Assembly: GCA_003249165.1 (NCBI GenBank)
Contig: QKJV01000479.1
Coordinates: 1 to 35,389, forward strand
Reading direction: 5' to 3'
DNA: 35,389 nucleotides
Source of the DNA: Desulfobulbaceae bacterium
GTDB lineage: Bacteria; Desulfobacterota; Desulfobulbia; Desulfobulbales; SURF-16
Shown here: in pieces, positions 18,451-26,190 of the stretch
Layout: each line of letters begins with the position of its first letter
How positions within the stretch are numbered: position 1 is the stretch's first letter
The notes under the pieces: model-generated
What the model was told of the DNA's origin: nothing
Seen by the model: only the letters and a program-made list of their open reading frames with translations
Database searches by the model: none
Translations under genes and position numbers: made by a program

Positions 18451-18488
18451 AAAACCGCCCGGTATGAATTATCTCTTGCGGTTTTTTT
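18451..18488 (+). terminator. Rho-independent terminator after the peroxiredoxin gene
   Basis: AAAACCGC (18451-18458) ... GCGGTTTTTTT (18478-18488), six nt after the stop. Confidence 0.6.
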
Positions 18489-18601
18489 GATATTCTTAAC
18501 AGGCCCTTTAGAATTGACTAATTGACTTCAATCCTGGAACAGTTTAAAAAATCATCAAATGTTTTCAGCCGATTGCCAATATTTCATGTAGGAGACAAAT
18601 T

Positions 18602-19318
18602 ATGGCCAGCAAGCCCGAAATGATCATTGTTCTAGCAACGCGGAATAAGGGAAAAACGAGAGAATTTCAGGAAATTTTAAAAAATTTTCCCGTTGAGATT
18701 CGGAGCCTGGATGATTTTGGCCCCATCCCGGAAGTGGTGGAGGATGGAAAAACATTTGATGATAATGCATACAAAAAGGCATCATTTACGGCAAAAGTTT
18801 TAGGTATTCCCGCTATTGCCGATGATTCAGGTCTGGTGGTCGAAGCACTCAATGGTGTCCCAGGAGTGCATTCCGCCCGTTATGCAGGACAAAATGCTAC
18901 AGATCAGGATAATATCAACAAACTGTTGAAAGAATTAGAAGGAAAAACAAACCGCAAGGCGGCATTCGAATGTGTCATTTCTATTGCAGTCCCATCCGGA
19001 CCTGCACTTACTTATGAAGGCAGATGTGAAGGTGAAATAATCAATGAACCGCGCGGAGAAGGCGGCTTTGGCTATGATCCGGTTTTTTATTATCCTGAAT
19101 TTGGAAAAACTTTCGCTGAAGCTGATTTGCAGGAAAAAAACAAAGTCAGTCATCGTGGAAAGGCTCTGGCGGAACTTGTTGACGAATTCGATAAAGTGCT
19201 GGCCTGGCTTAAGCAGAGATTGGCTGAAGTGAAACCACCCAAACCCGATCACAGTCAGTTTGAAAATAATGACTGGTCTGAGTCTAAAACTGTTCAAATA
19301 AAAAAAGCTGCTGTGTGA
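18602..19318 (+). CDS. rdgB: XTP/dITP diphosphatase (RdgB/HAM1 family) with a C-terminal extension
   Basis: 238 aa; VLATRNKGKTREFQEIL, DDSGLVVEALNGVPGVHSARYAG, GFGYDPVFYYPEFGKTFAE, KNKVSHRGKAL. Confidence 0.95.
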   Translation: MASKPEMIIVLATRNKGKTREFQEILKNFPVEIRSLDDFGPIPEVVEDGKTFDDNAYKKASFTAKVLGIPAIADDSGLVVEALNGVPGVHSARYAGQNATDQDNINKLLKELEGKTNRKAAFECVISIAVPSGPALTYEGRCEGEIINEPRGEGGFGYDPVFYYPEFGKTFAEADLQEKNKVSHRGKALAELVDEFDKVLAWLKQRLAEVKPPKPDHSQFENNDWSESKTVQIKKAAV

Positions 19319-19337
19319 TTTTCATCCCTGTAGCGTA

Positions 19338-20222
19338 TTAAAGTTCCTTTTCCAGGAGAAAGTCGTAGAAGGCTTTGTAGTGAGCTGGGAGAGTTCTTTT
19401 TTTGTGGCTTGCCAGAAAGAAAGGACGTTTCATTTCCTCCCCAAGCTTCATTTCAACTAATGAGCCGTTGTTTAATTCCTCGGCTATGGCTCTGCGGGAG
19501 AGGATGGATGTGCCGAGACCTGCCTTCAAAGCCTGTTTTATTGCATCGGTCGAGCCCAACACCGCAGCAATATTAATCTTTTTTAGGTTAATCTGCATTT
19601 TATGCAGAAATTCTTCCATGATTTTTCTTGTCCCGGATCCCTCTTCTCTCAGGAGAAAGGGGCTTTCGTATATTTTCTGATTGGTTGCCGTCATATTTGC
19701 CATATATTTAGGTGCTCCGGCAAAGACTAACTCATCATCAAGAAAAGGTGCATAGTTCAACATTTTTGGTTCCATTCTCGCTCCGACTATTGCGAGGAAG
19801 AACTCATGGTTAAACAGCATTTCTGTAATTTTTCCTGTATCGGCTATCACAATTTCAAAGAATACATCAGGGTGCTGACTCCGGAAATCAGCGGCTAGCT
19901 GCGGTAGCATATAGTTGCCGGGAATTGTGCTTGCGCCGATATATAATTTACCTTTGATTTGATGTGAGTTCTTGGCTACCAGATCGTTTATTCTGTCAAG
20001 ATCCTCAATGAGTTGCAGGGCTTTCGGAAAAATAACATCAGCTTCCGAGGTTGGTTCTATTTTTCGTCCCAATCGGTCAAAAAGTAAACAGCCAAGCGAT
20101 TTTTCCAAATTTTTTATATGCTCGCTGATCGTGGGCTGGCTGATATAAAGCTGCTCGGATGCTTTGGAAAAACTCCTGTTTCTATATACAGCGGCGAAGA
20201 TTCGTAATTGATGAATATCCAT
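19338..20222 (-). CDS. LysR family transcriptional regulator
   Basis: 294 aa; MDIHQLRIFAAVYRNRSFSKASEQLYISQPTISEHIKNLEKSLGCLLFDRLGR. Confidence 0.95.
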   Translation of the reverse strand: MDIHQLRIFAAVYRNRSFSKASEQLYISQPTISEHIKNLEKSLGCLLFDRLGRKIEPTSEADVIFPKALQLIEDLDRINDLVAKNSHQIKGKLYIGASTIPGNYMLPQLAADFRSQHPDVFFEIVIADTGKITEMLFNHEFFLAIVGARMEPKMLNYAPFLDDELVFAGAPKYMANMTATNQKIYESPFLLREEGSGTRKIMEEFLHKMQINLKKINIAAVLGSTDAIKQALKAGLGTSILSRRAIAEELNNGSLVEMKLGEEMKRPFFLASHKKRTLPAHYKAFYDFLLEKEL

Positions 20223-20541
20223 GAAGTACTCTTTTTTAATTGAATAGTTACCCGACCTTTTTTTTATTTAGAAACAGAGAAGGTACTGAAAGCAGCAAGT
20301 GGTGGTTTTAAAAAAATCAGGAATTTCCATCCATTGGTCTATAATGAGGAACAGATTTTTTTGTTTTTTTGGAAAACATGGCATGTAATTTAGGTGGAGC
20401 ATTTTCAATGAAAAATTAACATTTTTAAAATGGAAGGTTTTATGGAGGAAGCAAAAAAGAGCCTCATCCTCACGTGTATAGCAATTAACCGGCGGCCGCG
20501 ATTTACAACAACAATATGGAAAATGAGCAATTGTTTTTCTG

Positions 20542-20886
20542 TTAATCATTGAAGCCAAAACGCTCTATAAGTTTGTGTAATGCTTTCCTCTCTTCCAGTG
20601 AAAGGTTGGTAATTTCAAAACCAGTATCATAAAAATCCGGATTGATATCAGGATCGGACCAGAGTGCCTTGCCTGCAAAGTGTATTTCTTGCTCTTGCAA
20701 GGCAGTTTTCGGTAAAATCATTTTGAGAGAATAATTTTTATTTATGGGAATTTTGTTTCTGCTGATTAATTTAATTCCCCTTGTAGTAACATCGACCAGA
20801 TGCCCCAAAAGACTTCCGGACTCAAGATCATAAACTTCAAGATAGTATAGTAAGTGGCGTCGTTTCAGAACTCGTGGCCTACTCAT
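20542..20886 (-). CDS. PilZ domain protein
   Basis: 114 aa; RxxxR-like N-terminus (RVLKRR), HLVDVTTRGIKLIS corresponding to the PilZ D/NxSxxG motif, with Thr at the Ser position. Confidence 0.7.
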   Translation of the reverse strand: MSRPRVLKRRHLLYYLEVYDLESGSLLGHLVDVTTRGIKLISRNKIPINKNYSLKMILPKTALQEQEIHFAGKALWSDPDINPDFYDTGFEITNLSLEERKALHKLIERFGFND

Positions 20887-20936
20887 AATTTAATCCCCGG
20901 GCACGGTGCACCTTTTTGATGTACTCTAAAATAGGT

Positions 20937-21641
20937 TTATTCAGCTTTCTGGGGATTATTGTCGCTGTTTTTCCGACTCTTTTCAACTTTTTCCAACATA
21001 AACCTAACAACATCCTCAATGCTCATCTTCGAAGTATCGACAATAATAGCATTAGCTGCGGGTTGTAGCGGGGCCAGGGATCTGCCGATGTCATCCTGAT
21101 CTCTCTTAATTATTTGCGCAAGAATCTCCAGTTCATTGGCCTGCTGACCTTTTTCACGAAGTTGCAGTGTCCTGCGTCTGGCCCTTTCTTCTGGTTTTGC
21201 ATCAAGAAAAAATTTATATTTGGCGGAGGGGAATACAATAGTCCCGGTATCCCTGCCTTCAGCAACAACACCGCCTTTTTCTCCAATACGGCGTTGCATT
21301 TCGGTTAATTTTGCCCGAACTTCGGGTTGGGCGGAAACTTTAGAGGCGATAAGCCCCATTTCCGCGGTACGGATGGCAAGACTTATATCTTCCTTATCCA
21401 GAATTACCTTGGTGTCTCCCTCGTTTGGAATTAGGTTCAAATTGATGGAATCCAGCATTTTGGCTAAAGCCTGTCCGTTAGAGAGGTCTATTCCAAGCTT
21501 TTGTGCTTTGTAGCCAACAGCCCTGTACATAGCCCCGGTATCGAGATAGGTGAACCCGAGTTTTGCTGCAATAAGTCTGCTGATAGTGCTTTTCCCGCCG
21601 CCGGATGGCCCATCTATTGTAATGATGTCCTGCATCATCAT
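20937..21641 (-). CDS. cmk: Cytidylate kinase
   Basis: 234 aa; IITIDGPSGGGKSTISRLIAAKLGFTYLDTGAMYRAVG, VVAEGRDTGTIVFPSAKYKFFLDA. Confidence 0.96.
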   Translation of the reverse strand: MMMQDIITIDGPSGGGKSTISRLIAAKLGFTYLDTGAMYRAVGYKAQKLGIDLSNGQALAKMLDSINLNLIPNEGDTKVILDKEDISLAIRTAEMGLIASKVSAQPEVRAKLTEMQRRIGEKGGVVAEGRDTGTIVFPSAKYKFFLDAKPEERARRRTLQLREKGQQANELEILAQIIKRDQDDIGRSLAPLQPAANAIIVDTSKMSIEDVVRFMLEKVEKSRKNSDNNPQKAE

Positions 21642-21762
21642 TTTGTAACCTCCAAACAGTGCTCAGGTTTATTTTGAATACTCTGCGAGCAAGAGTTGTA
21701 CAACAGAATGGATTTGGAGCTGAATGCGCTTTTAGAATTTCTCTGGCTGCATATTAATTTTT

Positions 21763-23220
21763 CTAAAGTGCAGGTTTGGTTTTCACCAAGTCCAGTCGTT
21801 GTTCAAGATTAAAGCCGACACGCAGGAGTTTTTCTTCTTGAAAATGAGAAGCTTGAATCTGCAGACCGATTGGCAGGCCTTCACTGCTGATGCCACACGG
21901 GACAGACATGCCGGGAATACCTGCAAGATTCGCTGGAATAGTCAGTGCATCAGAGAGATACATACTCAGTGGGTCGTGGCTTTTTTCTCCTATCTTCCAG
22001 GCCGGGGTTGGGGTGACCGGCGAGATGAGTACATCACATTCCGTAAAAACTTTTTGATAGTCTTTGACTATTAATGTCCGCACCTGGGAAGCCTTTTTGT
22101 AATATGCATCATAATAACCAGAAGAGAGTGCGTAGGTTCCCATTATGATACGTCTTTTTACTTCATTCCCGAAGCCTTTCGACCGGGTTCTCTTGTACAT
22201 ATCCATCAGCGATTCCGCGCCCATATCCCGCATACCATATTTGACACCGTCGTAACGGGCAAGATTGGAGCTCGCTTCAGCTGGAGCTATAATATAGTAG
22301 GCAGCAACGCCATACTCGGTATGCGGCAGCGAAACGGATTTAATCTTTGCCCCGGCTTCCTGCAGTTTTGTCACGCTGTTTCTGACGGCAGCTTCAACCT
22401 CGGGATCTAGTCCGGGACCGAAGTATTCTTTTGGAATGCCGAGAGTCATGCCTTGGAGGCCATCCTGCAGAGCGTCCACGTAGTCCGGTACTGGTTCATT
22501 GACGGAAGTGGAGTCTTTCGGATCATAGCCACTGATTATATTGAGCATAAGGGCACAATCACGGATATCTTTGGTCAGTGGGCCTATTTGATCTAACGAT
22601 GAAGCATATGCCAGCAGGCCAAAACGGGAAACTCGACCATAGGTGGGCTTTAAACCGACGATACCGCAATGAGAGGCAGGCTGCCTGATTGAACCGCCAG
22701 TATCCGAACCCAGTGAAGCAAAACTTTCATCGGCTGAAACGGCAGCGGCGGAGCCACCGCTTGATCCGCCACAGATGTATTCCTGGTTCCATGGGTTTTT
22801 AGGCACACCGTATGCACAGTTCTCATTGGCTGATCCCATGGCGAATTCATCCATGCTCAGTTTGCCGATTATGATCGCCCCGGCTGCCTCAAGCTTCTCG
22901 ATAACCGTCCCGCTATAGGGCGGGATAAAAGGTTCAAGAATTTTTGACCCGCCGGTGGTCCGCATTCCCTTTGTACAGATAACATCTTTGATCGCTAAAG
23001 GCACACCAGAAAGGGGACCGATCTCATCGCAGTCGATTTTTTTGCCTATTTCTTCTGCCCGGCGCAACGCCCCTTCTTTATCGATGGTGATGAATGCGCC
23101 AATTTTTTCCTCCACGGCACCAATTCTGGAAAAAATTGATTCCGTAACCTGTAAAGGGGTAACTTTTTTTTCAGCTAGAAGATCTTTTAATGCATGTATT
23201 GTTAAACTGTGAAAATCCAT
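21763..23220 (-). CDS. gatA: Asp-tRNA(Asn)/Glu-tRNA(Gln) amidotransferase subunit A
   Basis: PLAIKDVICTKGMRTTGGSKIL, GSSGGSAAAVSADESFASLGSDTGGSIRQPASHCG amidase signature. Start set at the internal ATG (MDFHSLTIHALKDLL); track start is 23256. Confidence 0.97.
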   Translation of the reverse strand: MDFHSLTIHALKDLLAEKKVTPLQVTESIFSRIGAVEEKIGAFITIDKEGALRRAEEIGKKIDCDEIGPLSGVPLAIKDVICTKGMRTTGGSKILEPFIPPYSGTVIEKLEAAGAIIIGKLSMDEFAMGSANENCAYGVPKNPWNQEYICGGSSGGSAAAVSADESFASLGSDTGGSIRQPASHCGIVGLKPTYGRVSRFGLLAYASSLDQIGPLTKDIRDCALMLNIISGYDPKDSTSVNEPVPDYVDALQDGLQGMTLGIPKEYFGPGLDPEVEAAVRNSVTKLQEAGAKIKSVSLPHTEYGVAAYYIIAPAEASSNLARYDGVKYGMRDMGAESLMDMYKRTRSKGFGNEVKRRIIMGTYALSSGYYDAYYKKASQVRTLIVKDYQKVFTECDVLISPVTPTPAWKIGEKSHDPLSMYLSDALTIPANLAGIPGMSVPCGISSEGLPIGLQIQASHFQEEKLLRVGFNLEQRLDLVKTKPAL

Positions 23221-23322
23221 ATTTCCCTCAATGAGCCTTTCGTTTTCTGCAGGCAAAACAGATAATATCAGGCGAAGCTTGATGGCATGCTTTCCGAAAA
23301 TTTAAAAAGTGATAAATTAGGG

Positions 23323-23607
23323 TTAAATGATCCGTGGTACGATAAAAGCCTCGCCATCCTGTCTCGGGCCGTTTGCCAGGGATTCTTCACGTGGTAGTGA
23401 TTCCTTTACTTCATCTTCTCTGAATGCATTATGAATCGCCAGGGCATGGGTTGTTGGCTCAATATCACCGGTTTCTATTTCGTTAAGTTTGGCCACATAG
23501 CCAAGTATACGATCCAGTTGGCCTGTTATTTCATTGATTTCCTCTTCAGAGAGTTCAAGACGGGCAAGATGGGCTACTTTAGCAACTTCTTCTTTCGAAA
23601 TGTTCAT
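23323..23607 (-). CDS. gatC: Asp-tRNA(Asn)/Glu-tRNA(Gln) amidotransferase subunit C
   Basis: 94 aa; ISKEEVAKVAHLARLELSEEEINEITGQLDRILGYVAKLNEIETGDIEPTTHA. Confidence 0.96.
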   Translation of the reverse strand: MNISKEEVAKVAHLARLELSEEEINEITGQLDRILGYVAKLNEIETGDIEPTTHALAIHNAFREDEVKESLPREESLANGPRQDGEAFIVPRII

Positions 23608-23734
23608 ATGCCTACAACGGTGTTAAGAATTTTATGAAAATGACTTCTGGAAAGTTACGGTTTGCGCGAGCTATTTTATCAGTAAGATCGCAAATGATAC
23701 GAAAAAAAACAACAGGGTATGCTTGACGTACCAC

Positions 23735-23750
23735 TTAATTTGTAAATTAA
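23735..23750. repeat. Perfect short palindrome ttaatttgtaaattaa
   Basis: 7-2-7 inverted repeat in the gap between HDAC-like and gatC genes. Confidence 0.5.
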
Positions 23751-23760
23751 ACTGAATCTT

Positions 23761-24804
23761 TTACAGTTTCCAATTCTTTTTTGCAATTTTTTGTGCTTCA
23801 TCCAAACCTGGGACGAAGATTGATGAAGAAGCCAATCTTGTAAAGATTTCTTCCTGCAGGTAGCAATTTCCCGCCATTTCATTTAGGACGGCCATAACTC
23901 CGTCTCTTTCGCCTGCTAGATCATATCCGCCCTCAAGCGCCAGAAGCAGTTTCCCTCCACAGAGTTCATCCGCCAAATTGAGCAGCAAACGGGTCATATA
24001 CGCAAATCCGTCAATTGAAACATTCATTGTGCCTAAGGGATCATCCCGAAAAATATCAAAACCGGCAGAAACTATTATCATTTCGGGTTGATATTGCCTG
24101 GCGATCGGAACGAGAACAGAGTTAAAAATTCTGGCGTATGCCGCGTCTCCCTGTCCTCCTGGCAGAGGGACATTGACAGTAAAGCCGAGACCTTTACCTT
24201 TGCCTCTTTCTTTTGCGGCACCTGTCCCAGGGAAATAAGGATATTGGTGGGTGGAAAAATAGAGAACCTGATCAGTGTCATAAAAGCTGTTCTGTGTTCC
24301 GTTGCCGTGATGCAGGTCCCAATCAACAATCAGTATCCTGTTGAGTCTGAGTTCGGAAAGAGCATATTGCGCGGCAATAGCAGTATTGTTGAAAAGACAG
24401 AACCCCATGCTGTGCGTTTTTTCCGCGTGATGTCCTGGAGGACGGACCAGCGCAAAGCAGTTGTCTGCTTCACCTTCGACAAGTAATCTTGTTCCTGCAA
24501 TTAAAGCGCCGGCTGCAAGGCAAGCGGCATCATAGGAACGAGGAGATGTTACTGTATCCGGATCCAGCAGGTCAAAATATTTTTCCGCGGTTGATGCTAC
24601 GCGTTTGATGTGTTCCTCGGTATGAATTAGATGTATATCATCATAACTTGCTGGCTGGAAGGAAGGGAAAATAAATTTTTTTCTTTCTTCCGGTTCGTTG
24701 AGTCTGTCGTAGATGATGCGCAGACGTTCTGCGGATTCCACGTGTCCATAGCCGGTATCATGCTCTAGGAAAAGATCATTCATCATTACGGCTGTTTTAC
24801 GCAT
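23761..24804 (-). CDS. Histone deacetylase family / acetoin-utilisation-like deacetylase
   Basis: 347 aa; RPPGHHAEKTHSMGFCLFNNTAIAA, ILIVDWDLHHGNGTQNSFYDTDQVLYFSTHQYPYFPGTG, SAGFDIFRDDPLG, LEGGYDL. Confidence 0.93.
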   Translation of the reverse strand: MRKTAVMMNDLFLEHDTGYGHVESAERLRIIYDRLNEPEERKKFIFPSFQPASYDDIHLIHTEEHIKRVASTAEKYFDLLDPDTVTSPRSYDAACLAAGALIAGTRLLVEGEADNCFALVRPPGHHAEKTHSMGFCLFNNTAIAAQYALSELRLNRILIVDWDLHHGNGTQNSFYDTDQVLYFSTHQYPYFPGTGAAKERGKGKGLGFTVNVPLPGGQGDAAYARIFNSVLVPIARQYQPEMIIVSAGFDIFRDDPLGTMNVSIDGFAYMTRLLLNLADELCGGKLLLALEGGYDLAGERDGVMAVLNEMAGNCYLQEEIFTRLASSSIFVPGLDEAQKIAKKNWKL

Positions 24805-24807
24805 AGC

Positions 24808-25404
24808 TTATCCGTTACATTGTCTGATTTTATTTTCGGTGACCAGATAGTGCATCTTTATATCGTGCTTCATTAATGGTACCTGATTAATGACTTGCGT
24901 TTCAAACGCCAGGCCAATTCGTATGGCCTGCGGTGCATTATGGGTTAGAAAACGGTCATAATATCCGCCTCCGTAACCTATTCTCCCCCCAGTATGATCA
25001 AAAACACAGCCGGGAACCAAGACAACATCAAGTAGTGCCGGATCAAACTGTTTCGATTTCTCTGCATCAGGTTCCAGTATCCCTTGGTAACCAGGTCTCA
25101 GTTCTTGGCTGGGGTTACCTATTAGGCAGGCAATGAGGATCCTGTCACTTGTGGATGTTCGTGGAGCGTATGTTTCCACATTGATTTGGTGTAACGCCGC
25201 AAAGAGTGAATAAGTTTCGACTTCACAACGAAAATTTACATACAACATAATGTGTTTAGCGTTTTGAACCGGATCGAGATGTAATAATTGTTCATGTATA
25301 AGAAGGCTTTTTGCTGTTCGACATGCGCTTCCGATCCATTCCCTTTCCCTGATTTTCTTGCCGCGTAACAGGCTTTTTTCAAGTATTTTTTTTTCAGCTG
25401 GCAT
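24808..25404 (-). CDS. 5-formyltetrahydrofolate cyclo-ligase
   Basis: 198 aa; VVLVPGCVFDHTGGRIGYGGGYYDRFL, GLAFETQVINQVPLMKHDIKMHYLVTE. Confidence 0.92.
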   Translation of the reverse strand: MPAEKKILEKSLLRGKKIREREWIGSACRTAKSLLIHEQLLHLDPVQNAKHIMLYVNFRCEVETYSLFAALHQINVETYAPRTSTSDRILIACLIGNPSQELRPGYQGILEPDAEKSKQFDPALLDVVLVPGCVFDHTGGRIGYGGGYYDRFLTHNAPQAIRIGLAFETQVINQVPLMKHDIKMHYLVTENKIRQCNG

Positions 25405-26180
25405 TATTGATTCGTGAAGTTAATGAGTTGTCTACAAAACCCTCTGATGAATTTTACTTCGCGGGCGCGTAATCCTATTCGCCCAAGAAAATTCCTGATA
25501 TTGAGCATCCAGTAACCATATTCGTGTTCACGTAAAAAATTCATTCTTCGCAGGGCAAACTCTATCTGTTCATACATTCCTGAAAGCTCGTACGATTGCG
25601 CAAGTTTTAAACTGTTTTTCTCGGTTGCTTTATCACAGTTTCGTTCTAAGATTCCTGTATAGAGTTCGTAGGAGATAATTGCCACGGCTTGCGCCAGATT
25701 CAGCGATGAAAAATTCGCAGTGGGTATTGTGACTATGGCATTGCAGACTTTCAATTCATCATTGGTCAGACCGCAGTCCTCGGGACCAAAAACAAGAGCC
25801 GTTTTGTTAGCGGACAATTTCGGCAGTAGATCATGTATCATTTTTTTGGGGCTGCTAATGAGCCTTCTTTGCCTTCCCTCACGGGCGCTTGTTCCGACGA
25901 TCCAACTAAATTCTGCGATAGCATTCTTTATATCAGCATAAAACTCCATCGTATCGAGTAGGTGGGTGTTATGATGGGTGGCAGTCTTTTTCATCCTTTC
26001 CTGATCAGGGAACTCTTTGCCGACGAGAATAAGCCTGTTGATTCCCATATTCGCAGCTATTCGAGCTGCTGCACCTATATTTTCCGGGTATTTGGGTCGG
26101 ACAAGAACGATCGCTACGTTTCCCATCAAGGAAAAAGCATTATTAATTCCGCCCGTTGTTTCTTCATCGATATTTTTCAT
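25404..26180 (-). CDS. TrmJ/TrmH (SPOUT) family RNA methyltransferase
   Basis: VLVRPKYPENIGAAARIAANMGINRLILVG, ALVFGPEDCGLTNDELKVCNAIVTIPT, SSLNLAQAVAIISYE. Start uncertain: track gives 26243, which would overlap rnr; internal ATG at 26180 preferred. Confidence 0.88.
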   Translation of the reverse strand: MKNIDEETTGGINNAFSLMGNVAIVLVRPKYPENIGAAARIAANMGINRLILVGKEFPDQERMKKTATHHNTHLLDTMEFYADIKNAIAEFSWIVGTSAREGRQRRLISSPKKMIHDLLPKLSANKTALVFGPEDCGLTNDELKVCNAIVTIPTANFSSLNLAQAVAIISYELYTGILERNCDKATEKNSLKLAQSYELSGMYEQIEFALRRMNFLREHEYGYWMLNIRNFLGRIGLRAREVKFIRGFCRQLINFTNQ

Positions 26181-26190
26181 ATTTGGTGAT

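Noticed and set aside
17638-20390. 13-mer atggcatgtaatt shared by two intergenic regions (17638-17650 and 20378-20390)
   Set aside because: Several 13-mer pairs are expected by chance in 35 kb; flanks do not extend the match.
20268-20558. 96-aa minus-strand ORF between LysR and PilZ
   Set aside because: Cys/Phe/Lys-rich, no recognisable domain, overlaps the PilZ 3' end and lies in AT-rich intergenic DNA; probably spurious.
23700-23760. Possible terminator for the HDAC-like gene (ggtacgtcaagcatacc...tttttttt on the minus strand)
   Set aside because: Stem is short with a mismatch and there is a gap before the T-run; too weak to call.
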